Shown here piece by piece: positions 32,680 to 43,150 of a DNA stretch of 64,000 nucleotides. The translations under genes and the position numbers were made by a program. Source of the DNA: Methylococcus geothermalis (GTDB lineage: Bacteria > Pseudomonadota > Gammaproteobacteria > Methylococcales > Methylococcaceae). The notes beneath the pieces are model-generated. The model saw only the letters and a program-made list of their open reading frames with translations. It made no database searches and was not told the origin of the DNA. The stretch is from contig NZ_CP046565.1 of the NCBI RefSeq assembly GCF_012769535.1, positions 3,129,501 to 3,193,500 on the forward strand. Direction: 5' to 3'. Numbering within the stretch: position 1 is the first letter of the stretch; each line of letters opens with the position of its first letter.

Positions 32680-32841
32680 ATGAAAGCAACGTATTCTGAA
32701 GCCTTCAAAGAGCAAGCGCTCGCCAAGACATTGAATCGTGGAGACCGGTCGGTCCGGTCTTTAGCGCAAGAGTTAAACGTGAATTACTTTACCTTGAAGG
32801 GTTGGATGAACAAGGCTACTGCGGTGGCCCCGGTTTTTTAG
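32680..32841 (+). pseudogene. Truncated helix-turn-helix transposase (left end of another IS)
   Basis: 53 codons starting MKATYSEAFKEQALAK, then a helix-turn-helix segment (SVRSLAQELNVNYFTLKGWM) typical of small transposase OrfA proteins. After about codon 49 the frame runs into the end of the IS3-family element, which supplies the stop. Its leader is interrupted by IS5 copy 1. It is certainly non-functional as a transposase. Confidence 0.75.
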
Positions 32842-32877
32842 ACAGGATTTTACCGGGCTTAAGTGGGCTTCTGCGGT

Positions 32878-33750
32878 TTAGGCTGCCTTCTGGAGTGGCA
32901 GCGAATTAAAGTACACGCTATCCGGGGTCTTGCCGTCAAGCGATGAATGAGGCCGCCGTTCATTGTAAAACTTGAAATAGCTTTGTAAGCCTTGCCTTGC
33001 TTGAGAAACTGAGTCGTAAGCATGCAAGTAAACTTCCTCGTATTTCACGCTTTTCCAAAGCCGTTCGACAAATACGTTATCGACCCAGCGGCCCTTGCCG
33101 TCCATGCTGACTCGGAGACCTTGACCTTGGAGCAGATCGACAAACTCTGTGCTGGTGAACTGGCTGCCTTGGTCGGTGTTAAAGATCTCCGGCTTGCCAT
33201 GACGCTGTAGAGCTTCCTCGACGGCCTCGATGCAGAAGTCCGTGGTCAGGCTGTTGGACAGTCGCCAAGACAGCACCCGCCGGGTCGCCCAGTCGAGTAC
33301 CGCAGCCAGGTACACGAAGCCTTTGCGCATGGGGATGTAGGTGATATCCATGGCCCCTACGTGGTTCGCTCTGGTGATCTCCAGACCGCGCAGCAGATAG
33401 GGGAAGATCGGGTTCTGCGGATGCTTCCGGCTGGTGTTCGGCCGTCGATACAGCGCCTCGATGCCCATCTTCTTCATCAGCGTGGACACATGCCGGCGGC
33501 CCACCTGAATGCCTTCCAGGCGCAGCAGGTCGCGCAGCATGCGGGCGCCAGCAAACGGATGGTTGATGTGCAACTCGTCGATCCGACGCATTAAGGCCAG
33601 ATCGCTTTCTGAAACTGGCTGGGGCACGTAATACACCGAAGAGCGGGATAGCTCCAGCAATTCACACTGGCGCACCACAGGGAGCTTGTCAGACCGGTCA
33701 ATCATCGTTTTGCGCTCGCATCGCCGACGCGACCGAGCGCGGCGACTCAA
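32878..33750 (-). CDS. IS3-family transposase OrfB (integrase domain)
   Basis: 290 residues. It has the HTH_21-like region RRIDELHINHPFAGARMLRDLL and then the retroviral-type integrase core. The D-D-E residues lie in AMDITYIPM, IFNTDQGSQFTS and FVERLWKSVKYEEVY, and the tail is YNERRPHSSL. It appears intact. It is made in most IS3 elements as an OrfAB fusion by -1 frameshifting at the four-base overlap with orfA. Confidence 0.93.
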   Translation of the reverse strand: MSRRARSRRRCERKTMIDRSDKLPVVRQCELLELSRSSVYYVPQPVSESDLALMRRIDELHINHPFAGARMLRDLLRLEGIQVGRRHVSTLMKKMGIEALYRRPNTSRKHPQNPIFPYLLRGLEITRANHVGAMDITYIPMRKGFVYLAAVLDWATRRVLSWRLSNSLTTDFCIEAVEEALQRHGKPEIFNTDQGSQFTSTEFVDLLQGQGLRVSMDGKGRWVDNVFVERLWKSVKYEEVYLHAYDSVSQARQGLQSYFKFYNERRPHSSLDGKTPDSVYFNSLPLQKAA

Positions 33751-34007
33751 AAATCATTCGCCATCGCCAACTGCCCGATCTTGGCATGGAGTTCCTTCAC
33801 GTCTGGCCCGCTCGACTCACTGCGTTCCGCGGCTGTGGCGAACACGTCGCTCGCCCGCTCCTGCAACTGGCTCTTCCACTGCGTGATCTGGTTGACGTGA
33901 ACTTCAAACTGTTCCGCTAACTCCGCCAACGTCTTATCGCCTTTGAGCGCTGCCAGGGCCACCTTGGCCTTAAAGGCCGCCGAGTGATTTCTTCTCTTTC
34001 TCTTCAT
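33747..34007 (-). CDS. IS3-family transposase OrfA
   Basis: 86 residues starting MKRKRRNHSAAFKAKVALAALKG. It has the helix-turn-helix AELAEQFEVHVNQITQWKSQ and a C-terminal leucine-zipper-like stretch (VKELHAKIGQLAMAND). The frame ends inside the overlap with orfB, as expected for programmed frameshifting. Confidence 0.92.
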   Translation of the reverse strand: MKRKRRNHSAAFKAKVALAALKGDKTLAELAEQFEVHVNQITQWKSQLQERASDVFATAAERSESSGPDVKELHAKIGQLAMANDF

Positions 34008-34025
34008 CTTTGTTCTCCGATTTCA

Positions 34026-34067
34026 GCCCTTCCTAGGGCCGGTGATGCCCTTCCTAGGGCCGGTGAT
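34026..34067. repeat. Two tandem 21-base repeats in the IS3 leader
   Basis: The unit GCCCTTCCTAGGGCCGGTGAT occurs twice without a spacer (34026-34046 and 34047-34067). Each contains a palindromic core (CCCTTCCTAGGG). It lies between the IS3 right end and the orfA start, where promoter or transposase-binding sites would be. Confidence 0.85.
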
Positions 34068-34112
34068 TAGAACAGAAACCTCACCTAAGCGGCTGTCCTA
34101 TTTTCCGGGGCC

Positions 34113-34365
34113 GGCTCTCCCGACCTGGGGGCCGCTCGCCTGTTCGAACGCGACGAATGGGAAGCGGCCTACCTCCTGAACAAAAAAGCCGCCGCTCCAT
34201 CCCCCTCGGTTGAACGAGGTGATTCGACTGACCGCTCGGCACGGTGGCTTTCTCGCACGCAAGGGTGATGGTGAACCCGGCGTCAAAACCCTCCGGCAAG
34301 GGTTACAGCGGGTCATGGATTCCGTCCTCGGACTGCGCTTAGCCCGCGAGCTTCAGGCCGGGTGA
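34113..34365 (+). pseudogene. C-terminal remnant of a Tn5/IS4-type transposase
   Basis: From 34122 one frame reads ARLFERDEWEAAYLLNKK. After a frameshift near 34200, a second frame (34210-34365) reads LNEVIRLTARHGGFLARKGD then GEPGVKTLRQGLQRVMDSVL and a stop. This is the characteristic C-terminus of Tn5-like IS4-family transposases. Everything upstream is missing; the IS3 right end abuts it directly. Confidence 0.8.
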
Positions 34366-34588
34366 TTTGGGTATATAGGGTATGGGTCTAACCCGGCGGC
34401 CGTCGTAGCCCCTCGTGGGGCGGATGCCGAAAGGCGATCCGCCAAAATCAGCGTCCGGTATCGGTGGCAGAACCCGATGGAGCCGGTTCCGCCCTACGCG
34501 AGCCGCGGGGCGAACCCGCAGACGGCCAAGCGGGTTCCCTGGCCCGGTAGGCGCCGCCGGCGCGACCGGGTGCCCGGCACGCTGGAGC

Positions 34589-35155
34589 TCAAGGCGTCAG
34601 CGCGAAGTCGATGATCGCGTCCAGATAATCGGCAAAATGGCGGAAACTGTGATCGCCGCCCTCGATCACGGTCTGCCTTGCGCCCGCGTATTTTTCGACG
34701 GCCTCGCGGTAATCGAGCACTTCGTCGCCGGTTTCCACCATCAGCCAGAAGCGCTCGGGCCGGCTAAGCCTCGTCACTTCGAGCTGCGCCAGCTCGGCCA
34801 GGTGCCGTTCGGTGAACTCGAAAGGCTCGCCGGTGTAGAGATTCCGCTGCGGCCCCACCGCCGGAACCAGGTTTTGATAGGCGAAAGCGGCGGGATTGAT
34901 CAGCACCGCGCGCAGGTCGTGCTTCTCGGCCAGATAGGTGGCGTAGTAGCCGCCCAGCGAACTTCCCACGAGAGCGGGACGCGTCCGGCACTTCGCCAGG
35001 ACTCCCGCTACGAACTCGATGGCCTGGCGCGGGCCGGCCGGAAGCTGCTCGCACCAGAACCGATCCGCCAGCCCGCGCTGCGCCATGCGTCGCGCGAGGA
35101 GACGGGCTTTCTCGGACAAAGGCGACGAACAAAAACCGTGTAGATAAATGATCAT
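34589..35155 (-). CDS. YqiA-like alpha/beta hydrolase (esterase)
   Basis: 188 residues from [18 protein letters not shown]. Small cytosolic alpha/beta hydrolase of the YqiA/YcfP family. The oxyanion HGF motif is at residues 6-8, the nucleophile elbow is [12 protein letters not shown] near 65, an aspartate lies in [12 protein letters not shown] and a histidine in GGDHSF near the C-terminus. The substrate is unknown. A longer in-frame start exists upstream, but this ATG gives the family N-terminus. It stands alone next to the IS island. Confidence 0.87.
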   Translation of the reverse strand: MIIYLHGFCSSPLSEKARLLARRMAQRGLADRFWCEQLPAGPRQAIEFVAGVLAKCRTRPALVGSSLGGYYATYLAEKHDLRAVLINPAAFAYQNLVPAVGPQRNLYTGEPFEFTERHLAELAQLEVTRLSRPERFWLMVETGDEVLDYREAVEKYAGARQTVIEGGDHSFRHFADYLDAIIDFALTP

Positions 35156-35544
35156 GGCTTCATCGTCATGGAAAGTCCGGCGCGCCGGACCCGATTCAAC
35201 TTGCGGGCTACTTGTCGCCCGAATCGATCGCAAACCCGGATCATCGTAACAGACCAGCGGCTTCCAGGGGCTGTCCGGCGAGGACGCTGAGGCTTCCGAG
35301 GGCTTTCGCGCTCAAGGAAAAGGTCGACCGGCATACCAGGACATCCACCCCAGCGCGCTGCAGCTGCACAAGGACATCGTGGACAAGGCCCTGGAGAACG
35401 AAAGGGGCGCGGATACCAGGGCTTGAAGCCCGCCCGATTCGCCGATACAGTCCGGTCGCCGAAGAAACATCGAACAGCTTGGTATCCCCTGGGGAATCCA
35501 GGCCCCATCGCCGACCGCAAACGCCCGCCGGAAGGAGTTACGCC
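35156..35544. other. Intergenic region upstream of the aldehyde dehydrogenase, with possible gene remnant
   Basis: About 390 bases. One plus-strand frame ending at a TGA near 35427 reads [20 protein letters not shown] then [14 protein letters not shown]. It looks like a natural protein C-terminus, but it has no start codon and opens just after a stop near 35250. I do not recognise the family. No sigma-54 promoter motif was found despite the acetaldehyde-dehydrogenase neighbour. Confidence 0.35.
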
Positions 35545-37041
<1,497 letters not shown>

Positions 37042-37064
37042 CAACTCCCGACGCACCGGCGCGG

Positions 37065-37433
37065 GTGGTGGCAAGCCCCGCCGCCCTGGCCTTGATCGAA
37101 CGGCTGGCCGCAAGGCACGGCCCGCTGATGTTCCACCAGTCCGGCGGCTGCTGCGACGGCAGCGCCCCCATGTGCTATCCGCTCGGGGAATTCCTGGTCG
37201 GCGACTCGGACGTGCGGCTGGGAGAGATCGGAGGATGTCCGTTCTACATGTCCGCAGCCCAGTTCGACTACTGGAAGCATACGCAGCTGCTGATCGACGT
37301 CGTGCCGGGCCGGGGCGGCATGTTTTCGCTGGAAGGGCCGGAAGGCCTTCGTTTCCTGACGCGGTCGCGGGTGTTTTCGGATGCCGAGCTGGCGGCGTTG
37401 GAAGCGGCGGGTTCGCCGATTCGCGGGCAGTGA
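37065..37433 (+). CDS. DUF779 family protein
   Basis: About 122 residues from GTG 37065; an exact start is uncertain because no ATG lies in frame near the previous stop. It has the family core RHGPLMFHQSGGCCDGSAPM, then GEIGGCPFYMS, FDYWKHTQLLIDVVPGRGG and a C-terminal FSLEGPEGLRFLTRSRVF. Cysteines CC and C could bind metal or act in redox. Genes of this family sit after exaC-type dehydrogenases in many proteobacteria; the function is unknown. Confidence 0.85.
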   Translation: MVASPAALALIERLAARHGPLMFHQSGGCCDGSAPMCYPLGEFLVGDSDVRLGEIGGCPFYMSAAQFDYWKHTQLLIDVVPGRGGMFSLEGPEGLRFLTRSRVFSDAELAALEAAGSPIRGQ

Positions 37434-37469
37434 ACCGCCGCACCGTCGCTGGCTGCTCCCAGTAAAGGC

Positions 37470-37579
37470 CCCGGAGCGGTCGGCGACGTTCTGGCGCCAT
37501 AAGCCTCGTATTCGCCGCCGAAATGCTCGCGCAACCGCCCCGCTCCGGTACGGATGCGTGCGGGCAGCGGCAGGATCAT
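37470..37579 (-). pseudogene. Possible C-terminal remnant of an isoprenylcysteine methyltransferase-like gene
   Basis: The minus-strand frame begins MILPLPARIRTGAGRLREHFG and continues GEYEAYGART. It resembles the C-terminal end of ICMT/DUF1295-type membrane methyltransferases (ARIRxEExxLRexFGxEYxxYxxRT). After that it diverges and runs antisense over the DUF779 gene. The hydrophobic helices of the family are missing. A GGGAGG sequence lies about eight bases before the ATG, but the fragment is too short to be functional. The identification is tentative. Confidence 0.35.
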
Positions 37580-37910
37580 GACGGAAACCTCCCATTTTGT
37601 CCTGTTCTTTCATGTCATGGCTTCAGCACGGTTTTCCCTCTCACCAACTGATCTCTTTCACGTTTCTACCCGATTCTTGCCTGTTCCTCTCTTTTCAACT
37701 CATCATCACCCTCCCCCTGTCTTTCGGGCGGCCAATGATAGGAAGAATCGATGGACGCGATGTGAAAGACGAAAACGTCCCGCTTCGAGGAGGCGCGGCT
37801 GGACCGAAAAACTCAAACGGATTGCAGGGGAGGCAAGGGGCACATGAGGACGCAGGTGCAGCCTGCCGATGTGCCAGCCGCCCGCCGTCGTTCATCCGGG
37901 TTCGCATGAC

Positions 37911-37916
37911 TATAAT
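37911..37916 (+). promoter_or_regulatory. -10 element upstream of the copper-type ATPase
   Basis: A perfect TATAAT hexamer lies 34 bases before the ATG at 37950. No clear -35 box and no CueR-type dyad (paired ACCTT/AAGGT) is visible in the expected spacer, so copper control by CueR is not supported by sequence. Confidence 0.4.
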
Positions 37917-37949
37917 GGCCTTCCCGCCTACCCACGAGGTCCCGCAGGC

Positions 37950-40424
37950 ATGGCCGCCGAATCGAAGACGCTCGAACACTTTCAAATCGTCCACCAGACC
38001 CGCTCCCGCCTGCGCGCCGTGGCGCCCGTCCTGCGGAAACAGGCCGAGCGTATCCACATTTTCGGCGTGCTGCTGCGCAAGCATCCGGCGGTGAAGCGGG
38101 TCCGGGTGGTACCGGCGCTGGGTTCGGTGACCGTCCATTTCGATCCGGCGGCGATACCGGCAGTAGAGCTTCAGGCTTTCCTCGAAACGGTCCTGGCCAA
38201 TCTGGGGCCTTCCCCCTCCCCCTCCACCTCCCCCGCTCTCGCCGCCGCGGTCAGCCGGGAGATGAGCCCCAGGCCGCCGCTGCACGAGTTCAACGTCGCG
38301 GTCGAGGGCATGAGCTGCGTGTCCTGCGCGCTGTTGATCGAGATGCTGCTGCGGCGCGATCCGCGGGTGGCTTCGGCCAGCGTCAATTTCGCGACGGAAA
38401 CCGCCCAGGTGCTGACGTCGATGAGCCGGGACGATCTGTACGGGACACTGCGCCGGCTCGGGTATCGGCCCCAGCCGATGGACAGCGTGGCGCAGCGCCG
38501 GGCTTTGCTGGCGCGGGAAAAAGCCCGCATCGGCAAGGCCTGGCGGCATTGTTTCTGGTCGCTGGTATTCAGCGTGCCGACCTTCCTGATCGGCCTGTTC
38601 GCGCCGCGTTCCCGGCTGATGGGCTGGATGCAGCTCGCCGTGTCGGCGCCGCTGCTGCTGGGCAGCGGACGGGAGTTCTTCGACAAAGCCTGGCAACTGG
38701 CGCGGCGCCGCTCGGCCAGCACCGATACGCTGGTCGCCGCCGGCGTCGGCTCGGCCTACGCCTACAGCTTCTTCTCCCTGGCGACCGGGCGCGGCGGCTA
38801 TTACTTCGAGGCGGCGGCGGGCGTCATCTCCTTCGTGCTGATGGGCCGTTATCTGGAGGAGAAGGCCCGCGGCCAGGCACACCAGGCCATCCGCCAACTG
38901 GTCGAACTGCAGCCGCAGACGGCGACGGTCCTCCGGGGAGCGCGGGCCCTGAGCCTCGCCATCGACGAAGTCCGGGTCGGCGACCTGGTGCTGGTGCGGC
39001 CCGGCGAGCGTATCCCCGCCGACGGCGAAATCGTCCACGGGCTGTCGGCGGTGGACGAATCCATGGTGACGGGCGAGAGCCTGCCGGTGGTCAAGGAAAC
39101 CGGCCACCGGGTCACCGGCGGCTGCATCAACGGCAATGGCGCACTGCAGATCCGGGTCAGCGCGGTGGGCGCGGACACCGTCCTCTCGGGCATCCTGCGC
39201 ACGCTGGAACAGGCACAGACCAGCCGGCTGCCGATTCAGCGCACGGTCAACCGGCTGTCGGCTTATTTCGTGCCCGCCGTCATGGCGGTGTCCGGCGCTA
39301 CCTTCTTCGGCTGGATGGCGGCAGGCGCGGGCTTCGGTACGGCGCTCAGCCATGCCATCACCGTACTGCTGGTCGCCTGCCCTTGCGCGCTGGGACTGGC
39401 GACGCCGGCCGCCGTGATGGTCGGCACCGGACAGGCGGCGCGGCGCGGCATCTTCATCCGTAACGCCGAGAGTCTGGAAACCGCGGCCGGCCTGACCGTC
39501 GTCGTATTCGACAAGACCGGCACCCTCACCGAGGGCAGGCCGAGGATCACCGACTTCGCCAAGGTCTCCGATCTGGACGAAGCGGCGCTGCTGCGGCTCG
39601 CCGCCGGTGCGGAATCGCATTCCGAGCACTTCATCGGCAACGCCATTCTTGCCCACGCCGCGACATTGGGCTTGGCGTGGCCCGAACCGGCCGAGTTCCG
39701 GGTCGAACCCGGCTCGGGCATCGCCGCCGTCGTCGAGGGCCACGAAGTACTGATCGGCAATCAGCGCTGGCTCGATAAGCACAAGATCGAGAGCGGCCGG
39801 AACCTCCGCGATGCGGCGCGGAAGCTGGGCAGGCAGGGCAAGACCCCGGTATTCGTCGCGCTGGACGGGCACGCCGCCGCCGTGCTCGGCGTCGCCGACC
39901 GGCCCCGGCCCGATGCCGCGGAGGCCGTCGCCCGCCTGCACCGGCGGGGAATACGGACGCTCATGGTGACGGGCGACGTCGTCCCCGCCGCCGAACACAT
40001 CGCCGCCCTGGTCGGCATCGACCGGATCGAGGCGGGAGCACGCCCCGGCCGCAAGCTGGAAATCGTCCGCCATTTGCAGGCCCGCGGCGAGCGGGTCGGC
40101 ATGATCGGCGACGGCATCAACGACGCCCCCGCCCTGGCCGCGGCCGACGTCGGCCTGGCGGTCGGCGGCGGCACCGACATCGCCAAGCAGAGCGCCGACC
40201 TGACGCTCCTCACCGGCGACATCGCCAAGGCGGCTGAGGCCATGGAACTGAGCGGCCGTACGCTACGGGTGATCCGCCAGAACCTGTCCTGGGCGTTCGG
40301 CTACAACCTCGTCGCCATCCCGCTGGCCGCTTTTGGGAAGCTCCATCCGATGGCCGCCTCCGCCGCGATGGCGGCAAGCTCGGCCGGTGTGGTGCTGAAC
40401 GCCTTGCGGCTGCAGCGGGAGTGA
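37950..40424 (+). CDS. P1B-type heavy-metal ATPase (Cu+ exporter type)
   Basis: 824 residues. It has an N-terminal HMA-like domain without cysteines (8-70), a second HMA domain with MSCVSC (121-126), about eight membrane helices and the actuator TGES (374-377). The membrane metal site CPC is at 477-479, the phosphorylation motif DKTGT at 521-525 and [10 protein letters not shown] near 719. The YN and MxxSS motifs near the C-terminus mark the Cu+ group. Two motifs deviate: the HP motif reads SEHF (558-561), and the usual TGDN reads TGDVV. The domain plan supports copper export from the cytosol. The start is chosen for the conserved N-terminus; a 27-codon extension is in frame. Confidence 0.9.
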   Translation: MAAESKTLEHFQIVHQTRSRLRAVAPVLRKQAERIHIFGVLLRKHPAVKRVRVVPALGSVTVHFDPAAIPAVELQAFLETVLANLGPSPSPSTSPALAAAVSREMSPRPPLHEFNVAVEGMSCVSCALLIEMLLRRDPRVASASVNFATETAQVLTSMSRDDLYGTLRRLGYRPQPMDSVAQRRALLAREKARIGKAWRHCFWSLVFSVPTFLIGLFAPRSRLMGWMQLAVSAPLLLGSGREFFDKAWQLARRRSASTDTLVAAGVGSAYAYSFFSLATGRGGYYFEAAAGVISFVLMGRYLEEKARGQAHQAIRQLVELQPQTATVLRGARALSLAIDEVRVGDLVLVRPGERIPADGEIVHGLSAVDESMVTGESLPVVKETGHRVTGGCINGNGALQIRVSAVGADTVLSGILRTLEQAQTSRLPIQRTVNRLSAYFVPAVMAVSGATFFGWMAAGAGFGTALSHAITVLLVACPCALGLATPAAVMVGTGQAARRGIFIRNAESLETAAGLTVVVFDKTGTLTEGRPRITDFAKVSDLDEAALLRLAAGAESHSEHFIGNAILAHAATLGLAWPEPAEFRVEPGSGIAAVVEGHEVLIGNQRWLDKHKIESGRNLRDAARKLGRQGKTPVFVALDGHAAAVLGVADRPRPDAAEAVARLHRRGIRTLMVTGDVVPAAEHIAALVGIDRIEAGARPGRKLEIVRHLQARGERVGMIGDGINDAPALAAADVGLAVGGGTDIAKQSADLTLLTGDIAKAAEAMELSGRTLRVIRQNLSWAFGYNLVAIPLAAFGKLHPMAASAAMAASSAGVVLNALRLQRE

Positions 40425-40437
40425 ACCGGGTTCGGCC

Positions 40438-40908
40438 ATGCGGCTTTGGACCCTGCATCCCTGCTACCTGGACGCCAAAGGCCTGGTCGCGCTCTGGCGC
40501 GAAGCCCTGCTGGCGCAAGCCGTGCTGAAAGGGCTGACGCGCGGCTATACCCATCACCCCCAGTTGACCCGGTTCCGCGAAACGCCCGACCCCGGAGCGG
40601 CGATCATGCACTATCTACGGGCCGTCCACGCAGAAGCCGAGCGCCGGGGCTACCGCTTCGACGCGGGCAAGATCGCCCCCTGCCAGAAGCCGGCGCCAAT
40701 GACGGCCACGGACGGCCAGCTCGCCTACGAATGGGCGCATCTCAAAGCGAAGCTACGGACGCGCGCCCCCGCCTGGCTTGAACCCTTGGAGACGGTCGAG
40801 CGGCCGGAACCGCACCCCTCCTTCCGCATCGTGCCGGGACCGGTGGCGGACTGGGAAATACCGCGTCAAGGCGCTAGCGGCGCCGATCCACCAACAGCCA
40901 GGCGATGA
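40438..40908 (+). CDS. Pyrimidine dimer DNA glycosylase (endonuclease V-like)
   Basis: 156 residues starting MRLWTLHPCYLDAKGLVALW. This belongs to the PF03013-type family related to T4 endonuclease V. The N-terminal region carries HP-x-LDA-x-GLVALWRE and GLTRGYTHHPQLTRF, and IMHYLRAVHAEAERRGYRFD follows. The family removes UV dimers and leaves an abasic site. It lies 13 bases after the ATPase gene and overlaps the convergent MFS gene by 35 bases at the 3' ends. Confidence 0.8.
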   Translation: MRLWTLHPCYLDAKGLVALWREALLAQAVLKGLTRGYTHHPQLTRFRETPDPGAAIMHYLRAVHAEAERRGYRFDAGKIAPCQKPAPMTATDGQLAYEWAHLKAKLRTRAPAWLEPLETVERPEPHPSFRIVPGPVADWEIPRQGASGADPPTARR

Positions 40909-42022
40909 TCAAGGCGATCAAGGATACCGCCGCAGCGCCGGCATAAACCGCCTCGGCGCCGACATCGGCCCAGGCGTAGCCGCTGGCGAAGCTCCCCAGC
41001 GCGCCGCCCACACCGTAGCTCAGGCTGGTGAAAAGCGCCTGGCCGCGATGGCGGTTGCGCCCCTGGAAATAGCGGTGCACCAGGGCGATCGAGACGGCGT
41101 GAAACGCCCCGAAGCTGGCGGCATGCAGCACTTGGGCGAAAACCAGGACTCCCAGCCATTCGGCGTAGCGGCCGATCAGCAACCAGCGCAAGACGGTCAA
41201 GGCGATGCTTGCGAGCAGGATGGCGCGCAGCGAGACGCGGGCCTGGATCACCGGCAGGATCAGAAACAGGACGATCTCCGACACCACGCCCAAGGCCCAC
41301 AGCTGGCCGGTCCTGGAGCGGTCGAAGCCGTGGTTCTCCAGATGCACCGAATAGAAGCTGTAATACGGCCCGTGGGCCATCTGGATCAGCAAACAGGTCG
41401 CCAGCAGACCGATCACTTCCGGCCTTTTGACGATCATGAACAAGGTATCGTGCGAAGGTTCGTGAACCACCCGCGCACCGCCCGGAATGGCGAGGCTGGA
41501 CAGCCACATCAGCGCGAACAGCAGCACCAGCACCTGCGGCAGGCACCCGATGGCGAGCCGGGCTTCGAGCGCCGCGCCCACCGCGAGCACGCCCAGGATG
41601 AACCCGACCGAACCCCATAGCCGGATCCGGCTGTAACCCCTGCCATCGCCCTTCAGCAAGGCCAGGTTCAGCGACTCCAGGGTGGGCAGGAACGCGTTCC
41701 AGAAGAAACCGGACAACGCCACCACGGACAACAGCCCGCCGTAGCCGGGAAGCACGAAGATCAGGGTAAAGCCGAGAAACGCGAGCAGGCAGGCCAGGCG
41801 GATGAGGAACAGGTCGCGCCCGGAATGATCGGCCAGCCAGCCCCAGCAGTTGGGCGCCACGATGCGGGTAGCCGCCATGATCGCCATGACGATGCCGATG
41901 TCCTGCGGGCCGAGGCCACGGGCCTGCAAGTAAAGCGGCCAGTACGGCAGAAAAGTGCCCAGCGCCGCGAAGTACCAAAGATACAGGCCGGAGAGCCGCC
42001 AGTACGGCACGGTGCCGGGCAT
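40874..42022 (-). CDS. MFS transporter (MFS_1-like / nucleoside-type family)
   Basis: 382 residues with twelve predicted membrane helices. It opens RLSGLYLWYFAALGTFLPYWPLYLQARGL, the pattern of the MFS_1_like/HcaT-type group, followed by GWLADHSGRDLFLIR between helices 2 and 3. It lies in the inner membrane; the substrate is unknown. The 5' end is 12 bases downstream of aroC on the same strand. The 3' end overlaps the glycosylase gene. Confidence 0.82.
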   Translation of the reverse strand: MPGTVPYWRLSGLYLWYFAALGTFLPYWPLYLQARGLGPQDIGIVMAIMAATRIVAPNCWGWLADHSGRDLFLIRLACLLAFLGFTLIFVLPGYGGLLSVVALSGFFWNAFLPTLESLNLALLKGDGRGYSRIRLWGSVGFILGVLAVGAALEARLAIGCLPQVLVLLFALMWLSSLAIPGGARVVHEPSHDTLFMIVKRPEVIGLLATCLLIQMAHGPYYSFYSVHLENHGFDRSRTGQLWALGVVSEIVLFLILPVIQARVSLRAILLASIALTVLRWLLIGRYAEWLGVLVFAQVLHAASFGAFHAVSIALVHRYFQGRNRHRGQALFTSLSYGVGGALGSFASGYAWADVGAEAVYAGAAAVSLIALIIAWLLVDRRR

Positions 42023-42034
42023 GGGCGGACCGGA

Positions 42035-43135
42035 CTAGAGCGCGCTGGGGGGAAGGGGATCGAGGGTGCGCACGACGTCCTGGTTCTGCCCGCGGTGGCG
42101 CAGATAGTGATCCATCAGCACGATGGCCATCATCGCCTCGGCGATAGGCGTGGCGCGGATGCCGACGCAAGGGTCATGGCGGCCGGTGGTTATGACTTCC
42201 ACCGGTTCGCCCTGGAGGTTCACCGAACGGCCGGGGATGCGGAGGCTGGAGGTAGGCTTGAGGGCGATGCTGGCGACGATGTCCTGGCCGCTGGAAATCC
42301 CGCCCAGGATGCCGCCGGCGGAATTGCCGAGGAATCCCTCCGGACTCATCTCGTCGCGGAATACCGAACCCTTGGCCTCGATGCAGGCGAAACCGGCGCC
42401 GATTTCCACGCCCTTGACGGCGTTGATGCTCATCAGCGCGTACGCCAGTTCGGCGTCGAGCCGGTCGAAGATCGGTTCGCCCAGACCGGGCGGCACGCCC
42501 TTCGCCACGACGTTGACCCGCGCGCCGACGGAGTCGCCTTCTTTCCGCAAGGCATCCATGTAGGCTTCCAGCTGGGGTACCTTGGCAGGATCGGGACAGA
42601 AGAACGGGTTGTGGTCGATGGCGCGCCAGTCGAGCGGATCGAGCCGGATCGGGCCGAGCTGGGCCAGGTAGCCGCGAATTTCGATTCCTAAACGCTCGCG
42701 CAGGTATTTCTTGGCGATGCCCCCCGCCGCCACCCGCATCGCGGTTTCGCGCGCCGAGGAACGTCCGCCGCCGCGGTAGTCGCGGAAGCCGTATTTCATG
42801 TGGTAGGTGTAGTCGGCATGGCCGGGCCGAAAGCGATCGGCGATGCTGGCGTAGTCCTTGGAGCGCTGGTCCTCGTTTTCGATCAGGAGGCCGATCGGCG
42901 TGCCGGTGGTGCGTCCCTCGAACACGCCGGAGAGGATCTTGACGGTGTCCGACTCGCGCCGCTGGGTGGTATGGCGGGACTGACCCGGCCGGCGGCGATC
43001 CAGGTCGTGCTGCAGATCGGCCTCGGATAGCGCGAGTCCGGGCGGGCAGCCGTCGACGATGCAGCCGAGCGCGGGGCCGTGGCTTTCGCCGAATGAAGTG
43101 ACGGTGAACAGCTTGCCGATGGTGTTTCCGGACAT
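42035..43135 (-). CDS. aroC: Chorismate synthase
   Basis: Last step of the shikimate pathway: 5-enolpyruvylshikimate-3-phosphate to chorismate with reduced FMN. The product has 366 residues. Signatures are [19 protein letters not shown] (residues 13-31), [17 protein letters not shown] near 45, [20 protein letters not shown] near 125 and [20 protein letters not shown]. It lies 15 bases after prmB and is followed by the MFS gene. Confidence 0.97.
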   Translation of the reverse strand: MSGNTIGKLFTVTSFGESHGPALGCIVDGCPPGLALSEADLQHDLDRRRPGQSRHTTQRRESDTVKILSGVFEGRTTGTPIGLLIENEDQRSKDYASIADRFRPGHADYTYHMKYGFRDYRGGGRSSARETAMRVAAGGIAKKYLRERLGIEIRGYLAQLGPIRLDPLDWRAIDHNPFFCPDPAKVPQLEAYMDALRKEGDSVGARVNVVAKGVPPGLGEPIFDRLDAELAYALMSINAVKGVEIGAGFACIEAKGSVFRDEMSPEGFLGNSAGGILGGISSGQDIVASIALKPTSSLRIPGRSVNLQGEPVEVITTGRHDPCVGIRATPIAEAMMAIVLMDHYLRHRGQNQDVVRTLDPLPPSAL

Positions 43136-43150
43136 GGTTTCTCGCTATGC

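Larger units (their letters stand above)
32826..34112 (-). mobile_element. IS3-family insertion sequence
   Basis: An element of about 1.29 kb. Its imperfect terminal inverted repeats read GGCCCCGG..TTTAGACAG on the left and GGCCCCGGAAAATAGGACAG on the right (minus). orfA and orfB overlap by four bases in the usual IS3 arrangement. No target duplication was found; the sequences on the two sides belong to different broken transposons. End coordinates are approximate to a few bases. Confidence 0.75.
37434..37949. other. Intergenic region with a likely methyltransferase fragment and the promoter of the copper-type ATPase
   Basis: About 515 bases without an intact gene. It contains a minus-strand fragment at about 37470-37579 (described separately) and, on the plus strand near 37911, a perfect -10 hexamer upstream of the P-type ATPase gene. 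Short plus-strand frames here show no family features. Confidence 0.45.

Noticed and set aside
34026..34067. Start of a CRISPR array (two 21-bp repeats)
   Set aside because: The repeats abut with no spacer, there are only two, and no cas genes are nearby. This is a tandem duplication in an IS leader.
37695..40073. 792-residue minus-strand frame opposite the P-type ATPase
   Set aside because: Its aspartate/glutamine/histidine-rich shadow composition mirrors the real gene's third-position GC, and no family is visible.
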